64,000 nt of DNA, taken from NCBI RefSeq assembly GCF_947179165.1, contig NC_077247.1:42948935-43012934 (forward strand). The letters are read 5' to 3'. This DNA is from Solanum dulcamara (lineage: Eukaryota; Streptophyta; Magnoliopsida; Solanales; Solanaceae). A model generated the notes under the pieces. That model was not told the origin of the DNA and ran no database searches. It saw nothing but the letters and a program-made list of their open reading frames with translations. The stretch's first letter is position 1. The number at the start of each line of letters is the position of its first letter. Positions 44,901-56,870 of this stretch are shown in pieces. The translations under genes were made by a program, and so were the position numbers.

Positions 44901-47321
44901 ATATATACATACATACTTATTTGGAAGGATATTTAGTGGTTAGTAAGTCTATGATCCTTGTATAACTTTTTATTACCCTCAAAAGACTTGACAGACGAAT
45001 TGACTCAACGTGACTAAAACAGTTTAGCGACCAGATCACCCTTTTGTTTGAGATTCGGAGTTTCCAAGATAGCAAATAAAACATCATATAAATGAGGACT
45101 AGGATGTTCACCGGTCACTCTTTCATTTTGGAGTTATCCGGTAATGGGAGAGGGGAGTGGGAGACTCTCCTTACCTAGGAGCTGATCTGAAATAGCTGAA
45201 GGCACAGACTACTGCCTGAGTACACTGGGTGAGAAGCTTGAAGTACAAGATGTCTCTCTATGTGCATTATAGTTCAATCATGATTTAATAAACACACTCT
45301 GCTAGCTTGATGCAAAGCTTATTATCTGGCGATAAACTTTTGGGCTTTGGAAGGTTTCTGTATCTGCATCAGAAAAAGCAGGAAGCATCTAGTCATTAAG
45401 TGTCCTTAGTTGTTTCAATATCAGTGTTTTTTATAGTTATTTTGATAATCTGTAAACATACATACACTCTTTTACAAAACTTGCATTTGTTAAGCATATG
45501 AACAAGGATTCCTCTATTGAAAGAAAAGATTTTCAATGGTTTTTCTGGCTGCAAGTGTTGTCAGTGGCTGCTGTTATTAAGGATACCCTCAAGACAATTG
45601 ACCAACTTGATGGAAAGGGCATCTTTGGGCAAGACTATCTTTTGTAATTTTGAGTGTCAGATTACACATCTATGTTCGTGTGATCATCAGTTCATGATAA
45701 GCTTTTAGTATATCCTTAAACTTTAATAGTTAGACTGAAGTCCTATTATAGTTGGCAATATAATTGCTACATTAGTCTCCAAGCTTGAGGGTGATCCAAT
45801 TTTTTGAAAATTAGTTCTGTGTCTCTGAGTCAATAGTTTATAGCCATCAAGTGTTTTTCTGGGTTCCAAGCATTGTATCTTGTTTATATAGAGTCTGACT
45901 TGTGCTGCATTTGTCCCTTTCCAAATGAGTGGAGATCTCGAACACTCTTCAAATCCTCTTACCACCTCTTACTCTACTACTACTGATGCTACTGCTTCTT
46001 TATCCTTCATCTACTGCTTACACGACAGCTAGGCAGGCTTTTTTTTTAATAGGTAGACAAGCAGGCCAAATATGGTGAAGGTTTAAAGTTGCGATTTTAA
46101 ATATTTAATGAGATATGAAGCAGGCAGGGATTGACTGAAACAAAAGAATAGCTCCTTGTATCAGAAAAATGGGGTAGAACTGCAATAGGTGTATAACAGT
46201 GTATGAATAGGGTACATGCGGGTTAAAGAAACGAGAACCTACCAAGGGAATCCACAGAACATAAATTTTGAAAACTGATTCATGTCTTGCCAAAAGAACT
46301 TTGTTAAGTTAGTTGGGTGGTAGTTTGAGGACCAAAACGAATAACTTGGTGAGTAAATTACGTTGAAGTAAGTCGGGCTCTAACAGTTGGCTTATAAGAA
46401 CTTTTGGAAGGTGGGGACAGTCGGTGCTTGTCTGGATACAAAGGGGAGAGAGTTGAATCGTAACTGATATAGCTTGACCTATTCATTCATAATTGATTTT
46501 TCTTGAACTATTCATGACGGCTTCAACAGCACTAAATTGGAAAGGCTCATTGTTTTAGATAGTTGGGAAAGTTTACTCCAAATACTCTGATGCTCTAACT
46601 GGAACTAGAATTGTTCAGTCAAGCAGTAATTCTTAAGAAAATCAACCGTCTATGACTTCTAGAGATCTTTCTTTGTGGTTGCATATTCGTGAGTGTTTGA
46701 ATTCATTAGTAAGGCTATCTGCTATGATTGCAGAGGAAAAATGCATTCCGATAGGATAATCTATCTGAGCATCAGATGAATGTCTGCAGGATTGTAAAAT
46801 TGAAGATATGTGCCCAAATGCATATGCTGCCCTTTTATATCTTTAGAACTTGTTCAGTATATGTTTTGCTGAAATGGAAGTTGGTGGATTGATGATTTTA
46901 AGCATTGACAGCTTTTGTGCTTGTATTAAAAACTGGCAGGTGTGGGCATCAATTCTGTTATTCTTGTGGTGCGGAATACAGGGACGGCCAACAGACATGT
47001 CAATGTACATTCTGGGATGAGGATTACACTCAAGATTTGGTGACTCAACCGACTCAACAGTTTGAGCAATGGTCGTGGGACTCATTTGAGTCGCTGCCTA
47101 TGATGATGGATGCATATTCAGATGAAGAGAGATCTCAACTGGCATTGATCCAGAGATTTCTCGCTGGTGGATTCAGTCTCACAGATCACCAAGCTTACCA
47201 ATCCCCACCACGTTGTACAGATTCTTATGTCGATGCCATGAAGGATCTCCATCAGCTTCCATGGCTAGAACGATTCGTGTCTGTGATCAGTGACGATTAC
47301 TATGAAGAACATATCCAGTGA
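41981..47321 (+). CDS. RBR-type E3 ubiquitin ligase with N-terminal RNase H-like domain, 3 exons
   Basis: Exons 41981-42454, 43351-44111 and 46940-47321 join to 538 residues. ATG 41981 begins MEREMVRGDG; no earlier ATG fits. Residues 20-65 are very acidic. An RNase H-like (RVT_3) fold runs from about 75 to 210: ADYLALMDGL and TDSEIL match the family, but Lys81 replaces the first catalytic acid, so nuclease activity is unlikely. RING1 has Cys224, 227, 241, His243, Cys246, 249, 267 and 272. An IBR follows (CPHPNC...CPVCQRLMCVDC). RING2 holds CSQC and HGCYHMTC with the probable catalytic Cys406, then WCGHQFCYSCG across the exon 2/3 junction. RBR ligases take ubiquitin from E2 onto that Cys before transfer. 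The domain order matches a plant-specific RBR subfamily. Introns are 896 and 2828 bp. The substrate is unknown. Confidence 0.88.
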
Positions 47322-47592
47322 AGTATAGAAAGATTTGAAGCCATTTAGCATTTGTAAAACACTTTCAAAATGGGAGATAAATGAGTATCTCACTCTCAAG
47401 ACTCCTTGATAGTTTAAGCAAATAGGCCCCTTCATAATGTACTTTCTTATTTGCTTCATGCTAAAAGAGCTGTTGGGCCTTTTTTCCCTCCCCTCTTTTC
47501 ATCCCAACTGTATGATGCATTGGAAGTTACAAGAAGCTTCCTCTTCAAAGATAACTGATGAGCAGAACAGCATAAATCGAAGGAGACTATAA

Positions 47593-48137
47593 TGTACTCC
47601 CTCCGTTTCCCATTTATATGCCGTTCGGTCCTTAATATATGTCATTTTATCAAATCAATACATAAATTACTCTATTCTTCATATTATAACCTTAATAGTT
47701 AATTAGCTTTGAAAATATATGCTCCCTTTGTTTCTATTTATTTATTAAATATTTTCTAATTTAATTTTTCTTTTTACTTGTCAATTTTGACAAATCAAAT
47801 AAAGGATATTTTTTTTTCTTTTTATTATACCCTCAATTTATTAACATTAAGTTAATGTCTTAAAAAAATGTAATGAGTAAATATGTTTTAAAAAATATTA
47901 AATAAGGGCAAAATAGTAAAGTTACTTATTTTTTTATTTGACAAATATTTAATGACACTATCTACGTTGTCCTCTTTATTTGGCAAAACCACAAGGGTGT
48001 ATTCTTTTTAAGGATAGTCTTTTAATTTGGCAAAACCACAAGGGTGTATTCTTTTTAAGAATAGTTTTAAATGATTTGTAAAAATTTTCGTATTTCTTAA
48101 ACATCCTACCAAAATCACATAAATTAGGACGGAATGA
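47593..48137. mobile_element. Stowaway-like MITE or composite
   Basis: The left end CTCCCTCCGTTTCCCATTTA follows a TA; the right end, read inverted, is ATTCCGTCCTAATTTATGTG. This is the CTCCCTCCGT consensus of Stowaway-type MITEs. At about 545 bp it is longer than usual and contains a 37-bp tandem duplication (GGCAAAACCACAAGGGTG at 47992 and 48029). The right TA is not intact. It lies just past the 3' end of the RBR gene. Confidence 0.45.
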
Positions 48138-49900
48138 TTTGCATCACAAACCTAGTAAAGATATCGAGAAGTCGAGATACGGAAATCAATGTGAGACATC
48201 AAAATACACTCCAAAAACTTTTCCAGCCTTACCACTTTCAAGAGTTTGACGTTCATTTGTATAAGGTGTTCACATGTCGTGTTACTTTTTTGCTTTTTCT
48301 ACAGTATTTGGATTTGTTATTTATTACCTCTATCATATACATTGTAAAAATGATTTTTGTATGAAAATAAAACACACAGAAATTGTTTTTAGCCAAAGAT
48401 ATTGAAGGTATGTCTCAAAAATTCGTGTAAATAGATCTGAAGAAGAGATCTTTAACTTAAGTACATTTTATACGTTAGCTAGGCCTGAAATAAACTTTAT
48501 TTTACAGCGATTGTTGTAATATGTTCGTCTAACATACATATTGTTAGTCCAAATGAAACACGATTATTGTCAAGTTCTGTTGTAACTATATTACACATTT
48601 TTCTAACATGATAATTGCAAAAAAATTAAAGAAGACAAAACAAAGGGGAGAAGAAGACGAAAGTTATCTAAAGCTTTGATTATATGGAATTAAGCGAAAA
48701 TACCAAACAGCAATAATTATCACTACATTTTTTCTCCATCAAGCAACAATAAGTTAACTACTGAATTGGGTAAAGAAGAAAAAAAAAAGGAAGCTCATAA
48801 CAACCAAGCAATAATTATTGTTAAGCTCACAATTAACAACAATTATGATAAGACATAAACATTGGCCCCACATGGGTGGTAGAGACTACTGAAGCTTTTT
48901 TAATGAAACATTATACATTTTGCCTCCTACAATAATTTAAAGTCCATATACCAATTGCTTTTTTTAAATAAAAAATAAAAATAAAAATAAAAATAAAAAT
49001 AAAGCAAGACCATCATTGCAAGTAGGGAAGGATGAGTTGAATGATAGCCAATTAATGTGAAAACGAAGGACCAAATAATCAGCCGCCGAATGCGTGGAGC
49101 CGTGGACAACTCAGAAATGGAAATGGACAACTCAATTAAAAACAATAGCAAAATATTTATTTTCTTTTCAATTTAACAACATTTTATAGTATATTTACTT
49201 TCTTTTTATGTTTAGAATCTAAATTAATTATTGAATATTTATTTTCCTTCTAATTTTTGATATATAATGATGTAATTTTCTTTTTTGATGTTACCAAAAT
49301 CCGTGATGTAATTTTCTTTTTTGACGTTAACCAAAATCCACTACTAAGAGCCCATTTGGATTGGCTTAAAAGAAATAGCTTTTAAATTAAAAATAAAAAG
49401 TCAAACTTAAATGATTTTTAAGTCAAAAAATAAAAAATTAGAGAAGACCTACTTTTGATTTTTTAACTTATTTTATATTTATCAAACACTATCAAAAGTC
49501 AAAAACTGACTTAAAAGTAAATTTGATCAACTTTTCAACCGTTTTTTTTTATGTACTAGTATTTGAAAGATACAAGGTATAGATTTCTTTATTCCTAAAG
49601 ACAAGAGTCATGGTTCAATAGAAAACATTGTTCTTTACAAATGATTGGAGGCTAACAATGAAAGCACCAAGGCCTAAAATATCAAATTCTTCTTCGTTTG
49701 TTCAGTATAAGAAACAAAGAGTATATCATGCAAAATTGTATGCTCTATCAACAATTTACTGTAACATATCAACAAAAAATGAATGCAAAATCTGAGATAT
49801 ATAACTACACAAATGCAAAAAAGTATACCTACTCTTCACAATCCCCAGAAAGCCGCTTCAGAATTGCTTCAAAGAAGAATCGAAGGCAATCGTTGGCAAA
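48138..49900. other. Intergenic, nothing recognised
   Basis: AT-rich spacer. An AAAAT-type simple run is at about 48968-49003. No gene or element could be supported. Confidence 0.5.
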
Positions 49901-49930
49901 CAATAAGTAATTCAAGCCTTGAGAGAGCTA

Positions 49931-51241
49931 TCAGCAAGATATGTGATTAGAACCATAGCTAATTGCTATCAAACTAGTGTCGGACATATTTGTTACCCAC
50001 GGATGAGGGCTATTCCCTGCTCCTCTTATATTGTATGCATAAGAAGGCCATCTAACATCCGAACCACACAACTTTGTCTCACCCTCTTTAATCATCTTTT
50101 GGGTTCTGTCAAGAACAACAAGGCTTGAAAATGTTGAAAAACTGTTCCCTACAAAGATATCGGATCTTAAGCACACTTCATAGTCAATAGCAGATTGAAA
50201 TAGATATGGTTGCTTCTTGTAAATGTCAAAAACACCTAGTTTTTTCTTCTCAAAAGGATGCAGGCCGTTCTTCCAGCCATTCAAGACAGTATTATCTTCC
50301 AGAAGAGTATCGGCAACAGCAAGATAAACGACTACAGGAGTTTTAAGACCCGCGGTGTTTCCCACCCTGATCATAATCTCCTCCTTACTACTACAAATTT
50401 CACTAATATTTAATCTCTGCTCCAGCTTCTTACAGTGAATCATCCAATCCTTTTCTATTCTCATGTGCACAGCTACAAAGGGAACCGGTTCTGATGAAGA
50501 GCTTGACATTGGATTCTTACTTCTTAGCTCCATTCCTATTTCTCTAATTTTTGAGACAACTTTATCTGCTTCCATCGATATCTCCTCTACTAAAGCTAAG
50601 CATTCGAAAACCTTTGCATAGTCTTTAGTTGGCCAATGGTCATGCCACAGAAACGGGTTCTTTCCTACTATCCGAACGATCTCACGTGCATCATATGGAT
50701 GCTTACTAAATTGATTCAACTGCTCCAAATCTTTTTCCAATGTCCACCTTCTTCCACTGCCTTTTTGAAGTTCGATAACATCACTTTGATTGGAAACATC
50801 TGAATAACGACTCAATTGTACAAACCCTTTACAAACGGAATTAAATCTTCCGAATTGGAAGATCTTATCGAAGGAAATAGGCTTCAAAAGTTCGACTTCT
50901 TTATAAAACAGAGAAGCACTCAATTTAGGCATCAACAGTGTTCGATTGAGCATTCGTGCAGTCAAACAAGCTCTAGCAAAAGCAATCTTCTGATTGTTCA
51001 ATCCCCACACAATCTGTGGAACTTCAAGAAACTTGTGTTTTACAGGTTGACTCGATGAAAATGAACGGTTATGGACAAAGACAAATTTGTTCTGTCGAAT
51101 GACCCCACCAAGTCCAGAGAATGTTGGAAGCAAAACAGTTCCAAGGAACAAAGTAATGACAACCAACACAAAGCATTTTGCAGCCAAGAAATTCAAATGG
51201 ACTCCAAAAAATCTCAATTGCTTACAGTTTGACAAGTCCAT
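49931..51241 (-). CDS. O-fucosyltransferase-family protein, type II Golgi membrane protein
   Basis: 436 codons, single coding exon. ATG 51241 opens a short cytoplasmic tail, then a signal anchor at about 18-42 (LNFLAAKCFVLVVITLFLG), as in Golgi glycosyltransferases. Family motifs: GLNNQKIAFARAC at 80-92 (nucleotide-sugar side), HMRIEKDWMIHC at 259-270 (the conserved H.R.E.DW region), and FVGNSFSTFSSL then SYAYNI near the C-terminus. At least one N-glycosylation sequon (Asn99) is present. Plant members act on cell-wall polysaccharides or proteins. The C-terminal half recalls the MSR (mannan-synthesis-related) branch, from memory, so I give no symbol. A 5'UTR intron is likely at 51371-51523 on the minus strand (donor GAG then GTAAGT, pyrimidine-rich tract, acceptor TGCTCAG). 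Confidence 0.88.
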   Translation of the reverse strand: MDLSNCKQLRFFGVHLNFLAAKCFVLVVITLFLGTVLLPTFSGLGGVIRQNKFVFVHNRSFSSSQPVKHKFLEVPQIVWGLNNQKIAFARACLTARMLNRTLLMPKLSASLFYKEVELLKPISFDKIFQFGRFNSVCKGFVQLSRYSDVSNQSDVIELQKGSGRRWTLEKDLEQLNQFSKHPYDAREIVRIVGKNPFLWHDHWPTKDYAKVFECLALVEEISMEADKVVSKIREIGMELRSKNPMSSSSSEPVPFVAVHMRIEKDWMIHCKKLEQRLNISEICSSKEEIMIRVGNTAGLKTPVVVYLAVADTLLEDNTVLNGWKNGLHPFEKKKLGVFDIYKKQPYLFQSAIDYEVCLRSDIFVGNSFSTFSSLVVLDRTQKMIKEGETKLCGSDVRWPSYAYNIRGAGNSPHPWVTNMSDTSLIAISYGSNHISC

Positions 51242-51370
51242 TTGTGATTCAATCCAATTAGTTCAGATATAAATCATCACAACAATACTCAATGAACCAA
51301 ACAACAAAAAACTCATAATAGTTCAATCCTCAACTCCAGCCAGAGATTTCAGACCCAATTAGCCTCTTTT

Positions 51371-51523
51371 CTGAGCAGACAACAAAAGAAACAAGAAAAA
51401 AGGGAAGGGAAATGAAATTATTTCTTACTGCATGTGAAAACCACTTCTAAAACAGAGAGGAATATATAAATATACATTACAAAATGAAATACAAGAAACC
51501 ACGAACAGATAACTACAACTTAC
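51371..51523 (-). other. Putative 5'UTR intron of the O-fucosyltransferase gene
   Basis: Minus strand: AAAGGAG then GTAAGTTGTAG, ending TTTTGTTGTCTGCTCAG, 153 bp. A long T/C-rich tract precedes the acceptor. Inferred from splice signals only. Confidence 0.5.
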
Positions 51524-51961
51524 CTCCTTTAAATCTGAAACCAGAACCCTCTCAGCCAATACAAATTCAATTTCTGAAAGTCCAGAAAGAAACAGTTTCT
51601 CTCGGTCCAGATAGATAGATTTCAATCTCTGGGAAAGTTCAGGAAAACCGATTAAAGAGAAAATGAATCTTGAACATATTAAAAATCCAATCTTTTTTGC
51701 TTTACAAGAGGAAACGAACCATGAAAGTCAAACATCCATTAAAACCCAAATGAAAAACATTCAAAAATAGAAGAAGAGACTAGAAATCAAGAAAAGGTTA
51801 AAAAATATGATGCATGCAATCCCAAGAAAACAAGAAAAGTGAGGTAATAGGGGCTACACCAGGTGGGGTTTGTGGGGGGGTTGAGGATGAGTAAGGAAGG
51901 TTTATTGTTGGAAAATAATGGGGGGCGAAAAGGGAAAGAAGGAGGAGGTTTATTGTTAGAG

Positions 51962-52050
51962 GTGAACTATCTAATCTAATCTCATGAAAAGGAAGAGGAC
52001 AACTTCATTCCCTATAAAAGTGAAACTCCACATCATAAACGCTTTATTCT
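51962..52050. repeat. Dispersed direct repeat, copy 1 (upstream of the O-fucosyltransferase gene)
   Basis: GTGAACTATCTAATCTAATC, then GGAAGAGGACAAC, ATTCCCTATAAAAGTGAA and CCACATCATA. Repeated at 55659-55752. It contains a TATA-like CTATAAAAG on the plus strand. A further shared stretch lies at 52110-52185 and 56765-56845. Confidence 0.7.
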
Positions 52051-52185
52051 GAAGTAAATTATTCTCTTTATTTTTTATTTATATGTTTTTTAATTTTATT
52101 TGTGGGATTATACCAAGTATACTTCGTTTACTTTGTTCATTTTCAAGAATTTGCACAAGTCTTATTGCTCTTCTTCAACAAAAAG

Positions 52186-54302
52186 ATAATTCTTTATGTA
52201 TATGAATGTGAATCTACTTTCCACTTCGTGATACTTGTTTGTATCAGATACTTGTTTGTATCATATTGGACCATAGATTTATTGAAAAGTAGCTCTCTTC
52301 TTTGTTTTTTTTCTGGATTTAGAGTCACATCACAATAGGGATTTGTTAGATATTAGAGTCACCTTAAAATAAATCAAGTTGTTCACGGGGATTAACTTGT
52401 CTCATAGGGGTAATTTGTGTAAATAATTAGATGGGAACAGTTGGAAGCATTTTTGGAAATCATATTTTATTAATTGATTGACTCTTCATTTCCTCTTTAC
52501 CATGTGATCCCACTATTTGTTTACTCGTAGTACTAAACTAATCGTCCAGTTTTTTGGCTGGCACACAACTACGTTCCCTACCAATTAGTTCATTACTACT
52601 CTTATTATGGAATTTAAAAGTGGAAGAGCAAGTTCCATACAAAGTAGTTGAGACAGCTAGACATATACTGTAGTAATCAGTTGAAATTAAGTGAGAGCCT
52701 TGTGATTTTGGCCAGCTTTATCCAATTGATCTAATGCGCACGCTACTCAATCAATTTTTCTTTTTTATTATTTTCATTTGGGGTCTATTATTATACTAGA
52801 GTCAACATAATTTGAATTTGTATAAAATAAGGCTATTTAAAGATTATGATGCCTATCAATAAATTTTTCATATTCAAAATTCGAAATTAAAACATTTAAT
52901 TAAGGAAAAAAATAACTTTATCTACGACATTACATCATTTAGTGGTAATTAATCTTTCGTTTGCTCTTCTTTCCTTTCCTTAAAAGATCAATACAGAGAT
53001 AATAGCATAGAAGTATTTAAGAACATAAATATTCTTTAAGTAGATATGTAGTCCATACACAACATTGTATATACTGTTATTATTACAATATATTTCTTCT
53101 TTTTTATTTTACTTGATCTTTATATCAAAAATAAAATATTTTATTTTACTTGTCCATTTTAACAAATCAATTTTTTTTTTGTATTATCCTTAATATTAAA
53201 TAACTACATAAAATAGTACTCCCGCCGTTCACTTTTACTTGTCCACTCTGAACGTTGCACACCCTTTTAAAAACAATGACTAATACGAATATTTTACCAC
53301 AATACCTAAATTATTTAATATATGCTCTATGATCTTGAAAAATTATTTGGAAATCGCTAATTAATATTGATGGTAAAATATTTTTTTTTAAAATCTTTTC
53401 TCGATATATTAACAAGTAAATTTAAAATTCCAAAATATTATTCATAAGATTAATTTAATATTAAAAATACACCTCCTAACTAAATTTTTAATGCGTTAAT
53501 AATTCCTACATCTTCTTCATCCCCCTCTTTTTTCTCTACCTTCTCTTTCTTTAAAGATTATAGATGGAGTAGCCAAGTTAATTGAAGAAAAGGAGAAAAG
53601 ACGACACTATTTCATCTATTCTATATTAAGTGAATTTGTGAGATAATGCACAGATATAATTTGAACTATATTTTTTATTATTGTCTTTTATAAAATCATA
53701 AATTTAATTATTTTGAACAATAAAAAAATTCTCAAAAATTCACTTGAAATTGAGAGAGAATTTTATTAAATATCAAAATCCCTAAGATGCCGGCATGTTG
53801 TTTCCCAACGACACTGACAACTTGCTACTACTAGTAATTAATTAAAGTGGTAAAAAATAAGAAATAAAAATATTTTATTGATAAATAGAGTGGGTATAAT
53901 TTTGTTTCTCGCTTGATTCTTTTTTCTAGATTTTTCTTCTTTTTTTGAGATCGTTAATGGCGTATTTCTCGAACATAAGATGATTTGAACTAGATCTCCA
54001 TAAAATAATTTGTGGATCTTTTTAAAGTATTTGATTATTAAGAAAAAATTGGCATATTTTGATTTCTTTATGAATATTTCATGAATTTATAAAAATTTTA
54101 AGATTTCGATCTCTTTATTAATATCAAAGAATTTATGGGATATCTGAAATGCTTTTCCAAGGGAATGACATGAATTAGGGTTTATGGTTGAGTAGTCTCC
54201 AAAAATCCTAACGAAAATTGAATTCGTATTGTAGAGTCCTCCGAATTTTTGATGTCTACATAGTGTGTGAATGAAAATTTATATTGATAATAGAAAAAAG
54301 GA
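52186..54302. other. Intergenic, MITE fragments only
   Basis: No gene. A Stowaway-like end CTCCCGCCGTTCACTTTTAC is at about 53219, and a related TTACTTGTCCATTTTAACAA stretch at about 53137. Partners could not be assigned. Confidence 0.4.
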
Positions 54303-54311
54303 AGAAAAAAA

Positions 54312-55011
54312 ATGTCAAATATACCCCCGTACTATTGAAAATAGTTTAAGTATACCACTCGTTATATTTTCAGGTTAAATATACCCCTTATGTTATACTT
54401 TCGGTTCAAATATACCCATCTCATTATATTTTAGTACAAATTCGCCCTTAATTTAACGAAGAATACTTGAAAAACTCAAAATTAAATAACTCATTTCCAA
54501 TTTTAAATATATGATTTTTTTCAGGAGTAAATAAAATTTTCAAGTACTAATTTGAATTTTTTTTCTTAGAAATGACAATACAATACTAATACATGAAATT
54601 TCTAAATACTAATTTGAGTTTTTTTTTCTTACAAAATGATAAGACAGAAAATGCTGCAAAATTTTCTGTCTTATCATTTTGCAAAAAAAAAACTCAAATT
54701 AGTATTTAGAAATTTCATGTATTAGTACTGAAAATTATGCAATGAATTTTGTATTGTCATTTCTAAGAAAAAAACTCAAATTAGTATTTGAAAATTTTAT
54801 TTATTTCTTAAAAAATTAGTTATTTAAAATTGGGAATGAATTATTTAATTTTGACCCTTTCAAGGGTATTCCGTTAAAATCAAGGGTGAATTTATACCAA
54901 AGCATAATGAGAGATATATATTTGAACAGAAGGGGTATATTTAGTTCGAAAGTATAACGAGAGGTATATTTAAATTATTTCAAATAGTACATGAGTATAT
55001 TTGACCTCCAT
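54312..55011. mobile_element. 700-bp foldback (MULE-type MITE) with near-complete hairpin
   Basis: The two halves are inverted copies. The outer ends are GTCAAATATACCCCCGTACT and, read inverted, GTCAAATATACTCATGTACT. The centre (about 54595-54720) is an almost perfect palindrome around AAAATGATAAGACAGAAAAT and its complement. A possible 9-bp target duplication AGAAAAAAA is at 54303-54311 and 55012-55020, but it is low-complexity. No ORF. Confidence 0.8.
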
Positions 55012-55020
55012 AGAAAAAAA

Positions 55021-55658
55021 TGAAAAAAATACATATGAGATATCAACATTTTTGATGGTATGAGAATTTTGAGAAAATTTTGTGCGGGCTTAATCCAAAA
55101 TATAGTATACTACAATATGTAAGAGTATTTTTGAATTGGTTGAACCGAACAATCGATATCCGAATCAAGCTACCTTTTGATATGGTCACAATAATAAAAC
55201 AAGCCCTACACACTATTATTTTATCATCTTCATGTCCGTCTTGTGAACCCTTCATTCAAATAAGTACTAAGAAGAAACTAAAAGAGAAGTTGGAAGATTC
55301 AAGAACAAATATTGAGAGGGCACAACACAAAAATATATTTCCTTCATTTTAATTTATATTATATGATATATTTTGAATTTTGAGATTCAAACAATTATTG
55401 TTTTATGGCATTAAGTATTTTAAATTATTAATTATTATAATTTATGATATTTTATATAATTTTCAAATATATAATATTTATTTTAAAAGCACTTTATATC
55501 TAACAAAGGATTGGAAAATGAGAATTGTGGAAAATGACAAAAACAATATATGAGGGAGAAAAGGAGAAGACAACAGTCATTCACAACTTTAAAGAGAACA
55601 AAAGAGTGAGAGGACAAAGAGCAAAGGGGAGATTCAAATAGAATCTGACAACCTAGAA
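55021..55658. other. Intergenic, nothing recognised
   Basis: Spacer between the foldback element and the second copy of the dispersed repeat. Overlapping short frames on both strands (about 55043-55352) show no domain. Confidence 0.4.
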
Positions 55659-55752
55659 GTGAACTATTTAATCTAATCTCGTGAAGAGGAAGAGGAAGAG
55701 GACAACCTCATTCCCTATAAAAGTGAAAAGCCACATCATATGCTCTTTATTC
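55659..55752. repeat. Dispersed direct repeat, copy 2
   Basis: Second copy of 51962-52050, with an extra GAAGAG unit. Shared words: GTGAACTATTTAATCTAATC, CCCTATAAAAGTGAAAAGCC, ACATCATA. Confidence 0.7.
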
Positions 55753-56870
55753 TCTAAAGAAAATTGTTCCAATTTTTGGCCAAAATTATTCTTACCCCAT
55801 ATTTCCCATATTCCAAGATTAGATTACATTCTTAAAATATTATTTTTAGCATAAAACATCTTTAAAGTATTTAAAATTTAACAATTTTCATTTTTCTGCT
55901 AGAATTTTTCAGAAAAGTAACAGATTTTTCAAAAATCAAGTCACCTATTTATATTTATTATTCTAAAATATGCCAAAAATATTATCGTAAACTTTTTGAG
56001 CGATTGAGTTTAATTAACAGTTTTTTTCATTTATTTTTTAAGTGTTTTAATATTAAAAAATTACCGATTGAAATATGTTTCTTCTCAACTGAATCTACTT
56101 AAGCGTTGTTTGTAGGAGACTTTCACTTTTAATAATGGAGAATTGAACTTTGACTTTAAAAAAAATGAAGATAATTAAGCTCTAGCTTCTTTCCGTTGGT
56201 AAAAGAGAAGAAGAGCAGATCATATATCCTCACACCTTCCTAATATTTTTTGTTTCAGCAAGCAATGGTGTCCAAGATTTTTAATATTCTTATTTTAGAA
56301 ATTTTTTATAGCAGATAATGAATTATGCTGAAAAACTTTTTGTTCACATGAATTGCACATGTTCTTGTAGGATCCCTTAATTTTTTGACAATGTCTAACT
56401 GAAGGATGAAAATTGTTAACTTTCAAATACTTGGAGAATGTTTTCTGTCAAAAAAATATATTTAAGGATATCATTTAAGTTTGGGATATAGTTTAGAATG
56501 TTTTTGGCCAAAATCTCAAAATTGTTCCCTTTGAAGTATTTATTTTGAGCTCCAACTATTTCAAATAACATAAAATTCATTAAAGAAAATAAAGAAAAAC
56601 AATTTATGTTAAGACTTTGTTCATTTTTTAGCCGAGGTCTATCAAAAATTATATTTCTGTCTAATTAGATAAGAAAAGGTATGTGTATACTTTATCCTCT
56701 TCGGGTCTCATTTGTAGTGTTATACTAGGTTATGTTATTCTTCTCCAAATTTTATTTGTAGTACTATACTAGGTATGTTATTGTTGTTTACTTCGTTCTT
56801 TTTTCAAGAATTTGCAGAAGTCCTATTAATCTTTTTTCAAAAAAATAAAAAAAATAATCAAAGATTCTTC
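55753..56870. other. Intergenic; contains partial homology to 52110-52185
   Basis: No gene. The stretch at about 56765-56845 (ACTTCGTTCTTTTTTCAAGA, ATTTGCAGAAGTC) matches 52126-52185, so the duplicated block extended beyond the repeat but has been disrupted. Confidence 0.45.
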
